DNA of 64,000 nucleotides, from contig CAWBFN010000001.1 in the NCBI GenBank assembly GCA_963788125.1, positions 1-64,000 of the forward strand, given 5' to 3'. Of this stretch, positions 18,065-27,354 are shown piece by piece (position 1 is the stretch's first letter; each line of letters begins with the position of its first letter). The notes beneath the pieces were generated by a model. The model saw only the letters and a program-made list of their open reading frames with translations. It was not told where the DNA came from and did no database searches. The DNA comes from Bog-473 sp963788125. Its GTDB lineage: Bacteria > Actinomycetota > Acidimicrobiia > Acidimicrobiales > RAAP-2. The translations under genes and the position numbers were made by a program.

Positions 18065-19084
18065 ATGGTCCAGCATTCCCGCCTGGGTCACCCGCCGCGG
18101 ATCGGGTCAGTGGGCATGATGGGTAGCTCCTCGCCCGGGACGCCGAGACGCGCCCAAGGAAGGCCGGTCAGTCGCCGCGTGGTCTTCACGGTTGACTATG
18201 AAGGAATCCATGGCATGCCCGATCCCAACGGCACCTACGACTTGGAGGCGACGACCCGTCGTCTGCTGGGGACGCTCGCCCGTCGAGAGATCCACGGCGT
18301 GTTCTTCGTCGTGGGGCGCTTGATCGACGAGCACCCAGCCCTCATCGAACAGCTCGCCGAAGCAGGTCACGAGGTGGCTCTCCATGGCGTCGACCATGAG
18401 AATCTGGCGGCCGCCAACGAGGGACAGCTGTCGCAGTTCGCCAAGGTGCTCGACCGGGCATCCGAGCAGGTCGACCGGATATGCGGGCAGCGACCACGGG
18501 GGTTTCGCGCCCCGTATCTGATGGCCCCGGAGTTCTACTCACCTCAGGTGTACGCCCTCCTCGGCGACCTAGGGTTCACCTGGGTGGGGAACCGGTCGAT
18601 CCGATACCCCGAAGAACTACTGCGACCGGACAGAATTCGGACTGGAAGCTTGTGGCGCCTGGCGGCGAGAACTGGGTTACCGGCAAGCCGCCTGGCCACC
18701 GTCGCCCTCAACCCGGGGTTGGTCTATCGGGAGACAAGGTGGGGTCATATCGACCGTCCGGTCACCTGGTTGCTTCGTGGGGCAGCACCATTTCGCCGTG
18801 GCGCGCTCATGGAGCTCCCCGAACTTTCTCCCTTGGACTGCGACCTCATCGGCCTGCCGAACCCTCTTCTCGACAGCGATCCAGAGCTGTTGGCCTACGC
18901 TCGTTGGGCGCTCACCGAACGGTTTGATCGATCGGACGAATGGTTCTCATTGACCATTCACGACTGGATCTCGGGAACCGCAAACCGGCACGCCAGTCTT
19001 GAGGTACTCCTCGACGAACTCCAACTGCGTGGTGGCCTGCAGTGGGTGCGCCCCGGCTTGGATAGCCCTAGTTTGACCGCCTGA
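18065..19084 (+). CDS. Polysaccharide deacetylase (NodB homology domain, CE4 type)
   Basis: 339 residues. The NodB domain starts near residue 38 with RVVFTVDYEG (motif 1, catalytic D and metal D), HGVFFVVGRL, and HEVALHGVDHENL, which carries the H-x3-H metal pair. FRAPYLMAPEF is motif 3. These enzymes remove N- or O-acetyl groups from polysaccharides such as PEL- or PIA-type polymers. No signal peptide is seen, so it may act in the cytosol on lipid-linked intermediates. The ATG at 18065 has no clear ribosome-binding site; a later start (ATG 18116 region) is possible. It is divergent from GH16. Confidence 0.85.
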   Translation: MVQHSRLGHPPRIGSVGMMGSSSPGTPRRAQGRPVSRRVVFTVDYEGIHGMPDPNGTYDLEATTRRLLGTLARREIHGVFFVVGRLIDEHPALIEQLAEAGHEVALHGVDHENLAAANEGQLSQFAKVLDRASEQVDRICGQRPRGFRAPYLMAPEFYSPQVYALLGDLGFTWVGNRSIRYPEELLRPDRIRTGSLWRLAARTGLPASRLATVALNPGLVYRETRWGHIDRPVTWLLRGAAPFRRGALMELPELSPLDCDLIGLPNPLLDSDPELLAYARWALTERFDRSDEWFSLTIHDWISGTANRHASLEVLLDELQLRGGLQWVRPGLDSPSLTA

Positions 19085-19572
19085 ACGTCCATACAGGTCA
19101 ACGGTCAGAGTCACTTTCCGGCCTGAATTGGCCGTATCCACTCATGGCCGCGTCTGTCTGTCCGACGATGTGTGGTAGGCGGGCGTCGAGAACTCGAGGC
19201 TGATGAACGACGTTGTGGCCCATTGGCCGCAATTGGGACCTTGTCCTCTAGCCGGGCACCCGGCTCACCGACGACACTTACGTTCTCCATTGGGAGGGGG
19301 GATGTGATGGATGCGACCTGGTTCGCTCAGCGTTCGTCTCCGGTCGACGCTGAGGCCAGGTCGCATCCGTTCGAGGTGAAGGAAAGGGAGATTGTGCCGA
19401 CGGCAAGGTTGGCTTCAGGGAATCGCTTTTCATAAAGGTCGAGCCCGCAGAGCCAGGAAAGATCATCCTCGGAGCGCGCCCTGACCCGAAATCACAAACT
19501 GCTGAGGCGTAGTCCCACCGGGATCATCGACCAGAACCTCGCGCGATCGCACGACCGTATATCACATGTCGG
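19085..19572. other. Intergenic region with a strong inverted repeat
   Basis: Nearly 490 bases between the deacetylase and the toxin-antitoxin pair. An open frame exists at 19172-19435, but its product has no recognisable domain and it is crossed by the long hairpin at 19309-19368. I see no other gene. Confidence 0.5.
19309..19368. repeat. 60-base hairpin with 13-bp plus 8-bp stems
   Basis: GGATGCGACCTGG at 19309-19321 is the exact reverse complement of 19356-19368. Inside it CTCAGCGT (19326-19333) pairs exactly with ACGCTGAG (19347-19354), separated by small internal loops. No T-run follows, so it is not a standard terminator. It could be a structured RNA, a recombination or mobile-element end, or a protein-binding site. 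Confidence 0.6.
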
Positions 19573-19578
19573 TAGTAT
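19573..19578 (+). promoter_or_regulatory. -10 element of a likely leaderless promoter for the toxin-antitoxin pair
   Basis: TAGTAT at 19573-19578 ends 7 bases before the antitoxin ATG, and there is no Shine-Dalgarno sequence. In actinobacteria a TANNNT box at this distance commonly means that transcription starts at the A of the ATG. No clear -35 box is seen. Confidence 0.45.
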
Positions 19579-19585
19579 CTCTAGT

Positions 19586-19849
19586 ATGGCAAAAGAGAAG
19601 GTGACGATTACGTTAGACCGGTCAAAAGCGGAAGAGGCCCGGGCTCTAGGCGGTGCGAAGTCAACCTCGGAGGTCATTGACCTGGCCCTGGACCGCTTCA
19701 TCCGAACCGAGCGCATTCGGGCCGACGTCGAGGCGTATCGCCGAGAACCGCCGAATGAGGTCGAGCTCGATCTGGCGCTGCTCGCCGACACCAACGGCTT
19801 GGCCGACGATACCGACTGGGTCGCTCTATACGATGACGAGTCCGCGTGA
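19586..19849 (+). CDS. Antitoxin of a MazEF/VapB-like pair
   Basis: 87 residues. The start MAKEKVTITLDRSKAEEARALG and the STSEVIDLALDRFIRTERIR stretch look like a ribbon-helix-helix DNA-binding domain with a short helix pair, then an acidic tail (DDTDWVALYDDE) that would wrap the toxin. It should neutralise the downstream ribonuclease and repress the pair's own promoter. Its TGA overlaps the toxin ATG by one base. The start is set by the likely leaderless promoter. Confidence 0.8.
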   Translation: MAKEKVTITLDRSKAEEARALGGAKSTSEVIDLALDRFIRTERIRADVEAYRREPPNEVELDLALLADTNGLADDTDWVALYDDESA

Positions 19850-20190
19850 TGCCGGTGCCGCGTCGCGGCGAGGTCTGGCTTGCCGAGGTGGACAAGATAC
19901 GACCGGTCATCGTGTTGACGCGTGATCCGCTGGGCGCGCTCCTGGGCGCGGTGATCGTCGCTCCTGTCACGTCCACTGTTCGTGGGACGTCCACCGAGGT
20001 CACCGTCGGGAGGGAGGACGGCATCCGGCGCTCTTCGGTCGCGAACCTCGACAACGTCCAGCTCGTGGCTCGCAGCCGTTTCCACCGGCGTGTGGGACGA
20101 GCTCGACTGGCCACTATGACAGCCCTCTGTGCGGCACTGTCGAGAGCTGTGGACTGCGGAGTAGTTGGGGCAGCTCAACCATCGCGGTGA
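19849..20190 (+). CDS. mazF: MazF/PemK-type endoribonuclease toxin
   Basis: 113 residues from ATG 19849 (GTG 19846 is also possible). PRRGEVWLAEVDKIRPVIVLTRD is the MazF/PemK opening with the conserved R-GEVW, followed by VIVAPVTSTVRGTSTEV, where the conserved T/S and R line the active site, and SVANLDNVQLVAR. The family cleaves mRNA in the cytosol when its antitoxin is lost. It forms a two-gene unit with the antitoxin and is followed by an intrinsic terminator. Confidence 0.88.
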   Translation: MPVPRRGEVWLAEVDKIRPVIVLTRDPLGALLGAVIVAPVTSTVRGTSTEVTVGREDGIRRSSVANLDNVQLVARSRFHRRVGRARLATMTALCAALSRAVDCGVVGAAQPSR

Positions 20191-20217
20191 GTCCGCTCCG
20201 ATGAGGTAGCAGCCGCA

Positions 20218-20246
20218 CCCGGTCGTTCTGCCGGGTCTTCTTTTTG
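20218..20246 (+). terminator. Intrinsic terminator after mazF
   Basis: ACCCGG (20218-20223) pairs with CCGGGT (20232-20237) around an 8-base loop and is followed by CTTCTTTTT. It sits 28 bases after the toxin stop and insulates the toxin-antitoxin unit from the lipoprotein gene. Confidence 0.7.
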
Positions 20247-20329
20247 CGGGTTTTCCGATGGTTTACCCGACGATTTTGGGATTCCCGACGGCTCTAGAAT
20301 TCGAGCTACATGCTTCCGAGGGAGACCCT

Positions 20330-21526
20330 GTGGATCAGGCCTTGAGGGGGGAGCAGCAGAACAGAAAGTGGACGACGCCCGGGGTGTACCTGTGCATCGG
20401 CCTCGCTCTGTCGCTGATCGCCGCTGCGTGCGGTGGGCCCACCCCCGAGGCGGCTGGTTCCCATCATCGTCGGGTGACGTCACGCGCACCGAAGGTGGCG
20501 ACGACGACCACGACGACCACTTCAACGACAGCGACAACGTCAACCACGACGACCTTCCCGGCCAAAGTGCCTGTTTCCAAATCTCCAGTCCCTCGGTCGA
20601 CTTCGACCGTGCCGACGACCGCACCGGTCCGCACGCCGACTGATCCGAATTTCAAGGGCATTTACGATTTTGCCGGTGGCAACTCCTCGGCGGACGCCAC
20701 CGATCCGGACCTCGCCGGGGTCGACCTTATCTACTACTGGAGCCAGATTGAGCCGCAGAAGGGGGTGTTCGATTGGAGCGTGATCGACAAGGACATGGCG
20801 CCGTGGGTCGCCGCCGGGAAGAAGGTCATTCTACGTGTCTCCACGTCCGGTCAAGCTGACTGGGACCCGCCCTATTCGGGAGATGCCACCCCGCAGTGGG
20901 TGTTCGACGACGGCGCACGCGCTATCTCTGATAGTGGAGTGACCATTCCCGTCTATTGGGATCAGGCGTATCTGAGCGACTACCAGTCCTTCGTCCAGGC
21001 CTTCGGCCAGCAGTTCGACGGCAACCCGAACGTTGCGTTCGTAGAGGCTGGTGTCGGCATGGGTGGCGAGACCCTCCCTGAGACCAACGGATCGGCGTCA
21101 GCCGCCGCCGCCTGGGCAGCAGACGGCTATTCGGATGCGCTTTGGTTGTCGACCATTGAACAGATCGCCTCGTTCTTCAAGGCGTCGTTCACCGAGACCC
21201 CGGTCTACCCGCTGTTGGACGAAACGTTCTTCGGTGGTGACGACACCGACCTCAATGCGCTGACGGCGTGGTTCAATGCCATACCGAATTGGGGTCTACA
21301 GGACGACGGCCTGACAGCTACCAAAACCCTCGGTCCGCTGTGGTCGGGCCGCCCCGTCGCACTCGAGGAGCGTGACCAGACGCAGGTTTCGGGGGACTGC
21401 CTGTGTGCCGACATCTCCAATGGCCTCCAGAATCTGCACGGCACCTACCTGCTGCTCTATCAGAGCGACATCGACAACCCCGCCAACGCGGCATATCTGC
21501 GTCAAGCCGCAGCAGAAGTGGGTTAG
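20330..21526 (+). CDS. Lipoprotein with glycosidase-like (TIM-barrel) domain
   Basis: 398 residues from the GTG at 20330, which follows a GAGGGAGA ribosome-binding site; the frame is open further upstream, but that would put extra residues before the signal. A lipobox LIAAAC at about 29-34, a Thr-rich linker (about 60-105), then a conserved domain: GIYDFAGGNSSAD, YYWSQIEPQKGVFDWSVID, KKVILRVSTSGQADW, and VEAGVGMGGETLP. Alternating strands and helices with W/E residues suggest a GH42/GH5-like barrel acting at the cell surface. It is a paralogue of the convergent gene at 21541-22707. The substrate is unknown. Confidence 0.7.
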   Translation: MDQALRGEQQNRKWTTPGVYLCIGLALSLIAAACGGPTPEAAGSHHRRVTSRAPKVATTTTTTTSTTATTSTTTTFPAKVPVSKSPVPRSTSTVPTTAPVRTPTDPNFKGIYDFAGGNSSADATDPDLAGVDLIYYWSQIEPQKGVFDWSVIDKDMAPWVAAGKKVILRVSTSGQADWDPPYSGDATPQWVFDDGARAISDSGVTIPVYWDQAYLSDYQSFVQAFGQQFDGNPNVAFVEAGVGMGGETLPETNGSASAAAAWAADGYSDALWLSTIEQIASFFKASFTETPVYPLLDETFFGGDDTDLNALTAWFNAIPNWGLQDDGLTATKTLGPLWSGRPVALEERDQTQVSGDCLCADISNGLQNLHGTYLLLYQSDIDNPANAAYLRQAAAEVG

Positions 21527-21540
21527 CAAGTGGTCGCCAC

Positions 21541-22707
21541 CTACGACCCGACCGACGTGGCGCAGGCATTGAGGTCCCCCTGGTTGGCAGGGTCGACGAC
21601 GTCGGACTGGTAGATGAGGATCACCTTGCTGTCCATCGGGCCGGTGGCATCGGCGCAGTCGCCGGTCAGCGTGTCGCCACTGGTCGAGGTCGCTCCACGT
21701 TGCTCCACGATGGTCGTGGTCTCTCGCCAGGACGAGTTGTGCGGCGTCGTGGTAGAGGTGAGCCCGTCGTACTGCATTGGAAACCCTTTCGTCGCGAACC
21801 AGCCGGTGAGCGCCAGGTAGTCGTCGGATTTGGCCGGTCCGTAGAACGACGAGTCGACCAGGGGTACCACGGGGGTCCGCCGGAAGTCCTCTCGGAACGT
21901 GGTCGCGATCTTCTCGATCGTGGTCAACCACACGGCGTCGCTGTACCCATAGGCAGTCCACTGCGCCAGGTGGTCGGTCGTGCCTTCTTGGGTATCCGGG
22001 AGGGTCTCCCCTCCGTCGCCGATTCCCATCTCAATGAGGCTGACGGCTGGGTCACCGTCGTACCGAGCGGCATAGGCGGCGATGAACGCGTCATAGTCGG
22101 CGAGGTAGGTGAGGTTCCAGTAGACCGGGAGGGTCGACCCGTCGTCGTGGACCGCAGGCACGCCCTGGGCGTAGACCCACGCTGGCGTGGCGTCCGCCGC
22201 GGCGGCTCCCCATGCCGCCTGTCCGCCGGTGCTCACCCGCAGGATGACCCGCTTCCCAGCTGCGGCCCACGGCGCGATGGCCTGGTTGACGGCCGTCCAT
22301 GAGAACTGCCCGGGCGCCGGCTCGAGGCGAGCCCATTCGAAGGAGAGGGTGGTTCCGGCCAGGTCCGGGTTGTGGGCATCGGCGCCGGAGTTGCCCCCCG
22401 CGAACTCGTAGATCCCTCGGGCGCTGACCGTGTCGGGGCGGAAACTCACGGGAGCCTTGGTCGTGGAGCCCGGAGCAGCCGACGCGGCTGCCGGTGGTTT
22501 CGCGGATCTCTTCGACGTCGAAGAGGTGGTCGTGGTCGACGCGGTGTCGTGGTGGCGTCCTGTCGTGGTGTGGTCGCCCCCGGCCGACCGAGAAGACGAG
22601 GGCCGAGAACCTTGGCCTGCGGTGGCTACCACGATGGCCACCGTGCCGACGACGAGAGCGGCTGCGGCGAGTGTCCAGTGCCGTTGACGGCGAACGTGGT
22701 GTTGCAT
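21541..22707 (-). CDS. Membrane-anchored paralogue of the glycosidase-like protein
   Basis: 388 residues from ATG 22707, which overlaps the stop of the GT39-like gene (TGATG). A membrane anchor at about 12-32, a Ser/Thr-rich linker, then a domain closely matching the lipoprotein at 20330-21526: GIYEFAGGNSGADAHNPDLAG, FEWARLEPAPGQFSWTAV, KRVILRVSTGGQAAW and LIEMGIGDGGETLP. It is the last gene of the ugd operon, so it probably trims or binds the polysaccharide made there. The two paralogues face each other tail to tail with only 14 bases between stops. Confidence 0.72.
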   Translation of the reverse strand: MQHHVRRQRHWTLAAAALVVGTVAIVVATAGQGSRPSSSRSAGGDHTTTGRHHDTASTTTTSSTSKRSAKPPAAASAAPGSTTKAPVSFRPDTVSARGIYEFAGGNSGADAHNPDLAGTTLSFEWARLEPAPGQFSWTAVNQAIAPWAAAGKRVILRVSTGGQAAWGAAAADATPAWVYAQGVPAVHDDGSTLPVYWNLTYLADYDAFIAAYAARYDGDPAVSLIEMGIGDGGETLPDTQEGTTDHLAQWTAYGYSDAVWLTTIEKIATTFREDFRRTPVVPLVDSSFYGPAKSDDYLALTGWFATKGFPMQYDGLTSTTTPHNSSWRETTTIVEQRGATSTSGDTLTGDCADATGPMDSKVILIYQSDVVDPANQGDLNACATSVGS

Positions 22708-25700
22708 CAGTTCGTGCACAAGAAGACGGATACCGACTCCCCCTCGTACACCAGCTTGAAACGAGATTTCACAATTGATCTGACCGCCGGCTGAAAGCGC
22801 CAGGAGTTCTCGTCTGAGACGACAAGCCAAAGACGGCGATGCGCATCAATTGCCGCTTCGAACTCCGCCCCGTTGAGGAGGACGGGTATGCCGTACTCGG
22901 TGTCGACGACGTGATTGTCCTTCTCGAAGACGTAGAGGAGTGTTTGCGTGCGGTTGGCCGAGACCCAATACGTTGGCGCGTGGCCGAGCGTGTTCCCCGT
23001 GAGGTTCGCTGGACCGACCGCGATGACCGCGTCACCCCGTTCCTCATGTGCCTTCACATAATCGACCGCATCGGGGTAGTCAAGGTTGATACTGTTATGT
23101 TGCACGTTCGCGCCGAAGAGGACGCCGCTGAGTGGACCATAGTCAATGAGGCTCCCGACCGTGCTCATCGTGGCGGCAAGACCGCAGGCCAACGCCAGAA
23201 TGACGGCGAACCCGAGTCGTAACGACCGGGACCTCCCACGCTCGCCGGTTGTCACCGCGTTCCGCACGAGCCCATAGATATCGGCCGCGGCACGGGTGGC
23301 GAGCGCGAAGACGAACGGCAGAGTGATGAACACATAACGGGTGTTCTTGGCTGGCAAAAACAAGGAAACAACAATCAGTGGTACCACCCAGAAGGCAGCG
23401 AGGTAGATGACCGTCGCGTCCTTCCGCTTCCAGCCAATAGCAATGCCCACGACGGCGAGGATGCTGATGATGGTTAAGACCCCTCCTCGACCTCCGGGGG
23501 TGAAAAACACATGGACCAGGTAGAAGAGGGGTCGCGGCGACCACTGCACGAGGGGACCACCGCTGAGGTCGACGCCGAAGCTCGGAGGATGCGTGAAAAG
23601 GGCCAGGGATACCTGCGTGGCGATGCACATCGTCGCCAGGCCGCCGAAAACCCACCAGCGCCAGTTTCTGCACCAACGAAGCCCGAGGAATCCGAAGAGG
23701 GTGATCGGGATGAGGGGGAGGACACCGAAAGACTCCTCGTGAGTCAGGTACATGCAGACGGCCACAACCATGACGACAGCGATACGTCGCGAGGTCGGCT
23801 CGCGTATCGCCTTTAACAAGACGACGGCCAACAGGATGACGAACAATTGCACCATCTGGTACATCCGTACTTCTTGCGCGTGTGACTGTTCAATGGCAGT
23901 GGATGCAAAGATCAACGTTCCCGCAAACTGGAATGAACGGCGGCGGACGATGAGAGGGATCAGTTTGGTCCCGAAGAGGATGACCGTGGCGCCAAAACAC
24001 AACACGGCAGTCTCTCGAAGCCACGATGTTCGATAGTGCGTCAGTGTTCCCACGATGGCGAGAAGTAGCGAGTAGAGCTCAGACTTCCAGTAGATGAACC
24101 CGGACGGCCATCGCGGGATGAGGTGCGCTCCCATTCCTTGGGCGGCGGCGATGGAGGAGAGCTCGTCTTGCCAAAGTGGCTGGTAGTCGATCCGGTAGCT
24201 CAGGGCGAGTACCCAGAAGAGGGCGATGGCGCACACGCCGGTCCCGTAGGTGTGCGCTCGAAACCAGGACAGGAGTTTGCCTCGAGGTTCTGCGCGCGTG
24301 CGTGGTCGCGGCTGGGCGGGAGGGGATTGCGGCCCGCGTGGTCCGACATCAGCCGGGGCGGGACGAGCTGGCGCCGACGATGTGGTCAGAGCCGCGGATA
24401 CGACGATCCCCGCCGCGGCGACGAGGAGCACGATGCGCAAGAGAAAGGGGGTGGTGGGAAATGGTGGTGTCACGCCGATGAAGTGGCGAAACTCGACGAG
24501 CACGAGGACCAGGCCAAGGGCGGGCAGAGATCCGGCCGCGACGGCGCGGAGCGCCCGTCGACGGCGTGCTCCGAGGAGCACGAGTAGGTACGTGATGGAG
24601 CCGGCTATGGCGCACAAGAAGAGGAAAATGCCAAGCGTGTGTACGAAGAGCGGCCCGGCCGGCACGGTGGTCGTCCCGGCCGTGATCTGGAACGGTGCGC
24701 CGAGCAGTTGCTTCGGGTTGGCATCAAGGTTTGGCTGAGCGAACCCCGACGCGGTCCATCCGGGCCCCATCTGAATGGGAGTCACGGACGTGCCGTCGGC
24801 CACCTGGCCGTCGACGTAGGCGACTGGTGCCGAGGTGGCGTCCACCGTGATCGAAAGTGTGTGGGCCCCCGTGCTCGCAACGGGGCACAGGTCGTAGATC
24901 GTCAACGGGAAGGAGGTGGGAAGATCACGCAACGGGAGGTAAGAAGGTTGCACGCCGATCGGCAGCACCCCTCCCGTGCCCGAAGCAATGACCTGACCAT
25001 CGAGGGCTAGGGTGTAGGGGCCATTTGCTGCGGCGCGCAGCCACCCGCTGGTGCAATCAGATGGGAATGTCACCACAGTCGACGCGGTCAGCTGTGGCGC
25101 GTTTTGGCTCCCGACGATGGCTTCTCCGTCAGCGGGCGACGAATACGCGTTGGGCGGGATGGAGACGGTCGTGGCGCCGGTCCGGTGTCCGGCAGACGAC
25201 GCGGTCACCCAGTCCGCGGGCGCAAGGGCCGTTGTGGCCCAGGTCCCTGATCTCGGAAGGGGCTGCTCAGTCAGCCCGACGTTGGTCGTCGAGGACCAGT
25301 CAGAAGGTGTGGTGCCGTACGTCTGCACGAGGCCGCCCGTCTGCAATCGGATGTTGGCTTGGAAGGCCGGAGCCCGGTTGTCGTAGTTGGTCACTTCGAG
25401 GCCAATGACGTTGGGCCCTGACGTAAGTGCAGGACCGATGTCCAAGGTCTCGACGATGCGGGGAATGTACGAGCCGGTGAACGTTCCGATTCGGGGAGTC
25501 GACGCCAGCTGTATCCCGTTCACGTACGGGATCGCAGCCTGGTCCGCGTCGAACGACAGTGTAGCGCTCTGGGGTAGCGATCCGACGGAGAGCTCCAAGC
25601 GAAAGAAGGCATGAGGACCAGCCTCGGGCGATCGTATCCACCGCTGCCCGGCGGTCGGAGCAAGGTACGGCTGTCGCGGCGATCGTACGTCCACCGACGT

Positions 25701-25868
25701 CCAAAAGCTGGCAATGAACCACGCGGTTATCACGATGAGCGCGAGGGGCACGACGACCCAGCGTCGCTTTTTCGAGATGACGCGCTCAGTGGTGGCGACG
25801 TTGCTGGTCGCGAGTTGGTCGAAGAGCTCGTGGTCCCGGGTGACCACACGGTCGAGGACGTCGGTCAC
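22707..25868 (-). CDS. GT39/PMT-like membrane glycosyltransferase with large extracytoplasmic domain
   Basis: 1053 residues from a GTG at 25868. A first membrane segment is at about 37-55, then about 330 residues of exported beta-rich sequence with jelly-roll character (FRLELSVGSLPQSATLSFDAD, VIGLEVTNYDN), then helices from about 405. The region YRIDYQPLWQDELSSIAAAQG carries the D-E loop typical of GT-C/GT39 enzymes, which use polyprenyl-phosphate sugars, and is followed by eight or more helices. It would glycosylate a polymer or protein on the outer face of the membrane. It starts 28 bases after the TPR protein. Confidence 0.72.
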   Translation of the reverse strand: MTDVLDRVVTRDHELFDQLATSNVATTERVISKKRRWVVVPLALIVITAWFIASFWTSVDVRSPRQPYLAPTAGQRWIRSPEAGPHAFFRLELSVGSLPQSATLSFDADQAAIPYVNGIQLASTPRIGTFTGSYIPRIVETLDIGPALTSGPNVIGLEVTNYDNRAPAFQANIRLQTGGLVQTYGTTPSDWSSTTNVGLTEQPLPRSGTWATTALAPADWVTASSAGHRTGATTVSIPPNAYSSPADGEAIVGSQNAPQLTASTVVTFPSDCTSGWLRAAANGPYTLALDGQVIASGTGGVLPIGVQPSYLPLRDLPTSFPLTIYDLCPVASTGAHTLSITVDATSAPVAYVDGQVADGTSVTPIQMGPGWTASGFAQPNLDANPKQLLGAPFQITAGTTTVPAGPLFVHTLGIFLFLCAIAGSITYLLVLLGARRRRALRAVAAGSLPALGLVLVLVEFRHFIGVTPPFPTTPFLLRIVLLVAAAGIVVSAALTTSSAPARPAPADVGPRGPQSPPAQPRPRTRAEPRGKLLSWFRAHTYGTGVCAIALFWVLALSYRIDYQPLWQDELSSIAAAQGMGAHLIPRWPSGFIYWKSELYSLLLAIVGTLTHYRTSWLRETAVLCFGATVILFGTKLIPLIVRRRSFQFAGTLIFASTAIEQSHAQEVRMYQMVQLFVILLAVVLLKAIREPTSRRIAVVMVVAVCMYLTHEESFGVLPLIPITLFGFLGLRWCRNWRWWVFGGLATMCIATQVSLALFTHPPSFGVDLSGGPLVQWSPRPLFYLVHVFFTPGGRGGVLTIISILAVVGIAIGWKRKDATVIYLAAFWVVPLIVVSLFLPAKNTRYVFITLPFVFALATRAAADIYGLVRNAVTTGERGRSRSLRLGFAVILALACGLAATMSTVGSLIDYGPLSGVLFGANVQHNSINLDYPDAVDYVKAHEERGDAVIAVGPANLTGNTLGHAPTYWVSANRTQTLLYVFEKDNHVVDTEYGIPVLLNGAEFEAAIDAHRRLWLVVSDENSWRFQPAVRSIVKSRFKLVYEGESVSVFLCTN

Positions 25869-25896
25869 GGAGCCGCCGGCCGAGGGTGTTGCGGGC

Positions 25897-27354
25897 TCAC
25901 GGGGGGCCCCCAGGCGTATAGAGACCGGCGGCCACTTCGCGCCCCAGCCCGTTGATTTCCTGCGTGTCCAGATCGACAGCTCTCACGATGTCTTGGCGGA
26001 ACGCGGCAGGATCGCCCAGTCTCTGTTCGGACAGGGCCATATACGTCAAGGCGATCGACTGCAGCTCGCCGTTACCGCTCTCGGACATCGAACGCTGCAG
26101 GTACGCAATGGCCGTGGAGCTGTCACCTACCACGTAGGCGAAGTGGCCGTAGGTGAACGAGAGAAAGGCGAATGGACCCAGGTCGGCGACGGCGCCGGGG
26201 GCAAGCGGTACACCGGCCCGTACCATGTCGTTGGACAGTGCCACCGCAAAGTCGCTCTGTATGACGGGGTTGTGCGGGGCCAAGGCAAGTGCCTCGGAGT
26301 AGTCGAACACTTGCTGGGCAATCTGTACCGCCGATGCCAATGTTGGTGGGCTTGCCGCGGCGGCCAGCCACGTGAGCGCGCCCTTTTGTCCCTGGTCTGC
26401 CTCAGCGTGGCCGAGGTCTGTCTCGAGCGCATTGTCGTAGCGAAGCTGGGGGTTGAGCGACAGAGCTCGGTGGAAATCGCGCTCGGCCACGCTCGAGTGC
26501 CCGGCTTGCTCTGCCGCGAGGCCGTCGGACCTTGCCGTTTGGGCCAACAGGCCGCTGGTGAACCCCCACATGAGCACGGCGCCGATCACCACCATGGCGA
26601 TGACGATCTCACGACGGTGACGCAGGGCGCGTACGGGGCGCCCCGCCATCAACCCACCGGCGAGCAACGTCAAGTACCAACCCACTTGCAGGCCGTTGGT
26701 CACCATCATGGTGGTCGGGTCAAGCGTGAACCCGAGGAAGCTGGTGGGTGGTCCGTAGCGGAACGCGGCCTGTCGGTCGACAATCTGGGTCTGGGTCATA
26801 TCCGTCGAGAGCCGGAAGAGAAGCTCTCCGCCCATGGTCCGAGTGGCAGCGACAAAGATGAGGGCGATGAGAACGAGCGCCCATCCACACAGCCGCGTGA
26901 CGTTCGTGGGCCGGCCACGCGACCGGATGACCGAAACGGCCGCCGCCAACACCACCACAAGCAAGATCTCCCCATAACTGACATGTCCGACCATCGGGAC
27001 GTCGGCAAGAGCGAGGTTGATGTGCCAGGCCGTGAGGTTCGGGCTCAGGTTCAGGCCGATCCACGGAACGCCGAGCGCGCCTACCGCCAGGGCGAGGCCG
27101 ATGGCTGTCCGCCACCACGTGGGGAGGCGCCGTCTTCCCAGTGCCAGTGCCGACGGGGGGGAATCTGCCGGACGCGCTGCGACCTCCGTGCTCTCTCTGG
27201 TCTGAACCGTCATCCGGTCGAGTGCTGGAGCGCTCGCCGGACGCGGTGCGACCTCGGTGGTCTCTATGGTCTGGACCGTCATGTGCTCGGGTGCAGGGAC
27301 AGGGGGATCATGGGGGAGGTCAACCGGTACCGACGACGCGCACCGTTTGGCCAT
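25897..27354 (-). CDS. Membrane protein with C-terminal TPR-like repeats
   Basis: 485 residues if started at ATG 27354; ATG 27282 (461 residues) is also likely, because that is where a 23-residue imperfect repeat begins (MTVQTIETTEVAPRPA, again MTVQTRESTEVAARPA). About five or six membrane segments at 80-265 are followed by TPR-like helices (SVAERDFHRALSLNPQL, FDYSEALALAPHN). The layout recalls O-antigen-ligase-like or scaffold proteins, but the ligase pattern is not clear. It overlaps the HlyD gene end by 35 bases if started at 27354. Confidence 0.6.
   Translation of the reverse strand: MAKRCASSVPVDLPHDPPVPAPEHMTVQTIETTEVAPRPASAPALDRMTVQTRESTEVAARPADSPPSALALGRRRLPTWWRTAIGLALAVGALGVPWIGLNLSPNLTAWHINLALADVPMVGHVSYGEILLVVVLAAAVSVIRSRGRPTNVTRLCGWALVLIALIFVAATRTMGGELLFRLSTDMTQTQIVDRQAAFRYGPPTSFLGFTLDPTTMMVTNGLQVGWYLTLLAGGLMAGRPVRALRHRREIVIAMVVIGAVLMWGFTSGLLAQTARSDGLAAEQAGHSSVAERDFHRALSLNPQLRYDNALETDLGHAEADQGQKGALTWLAAAASPPTLASAVQIAQQVFDYSEALALAPHNPVIQSDFAVALSNDMVRAGVPLAPGAVADLGPFAFLSFTYGHFAYVVGDSSTAIAYLQRSMSESGNGELQSIALTYMALSEQRLGDPAAFRQDIVRAVDLDTQEINGLGREVAAGLYTPGGPP

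Noticed and set aside
19172..19435. 87-codon plus-strand frame before the antitoxin.
   Set aside because: Crossed by the long hairpin, no domain, no ribosome-binding site.
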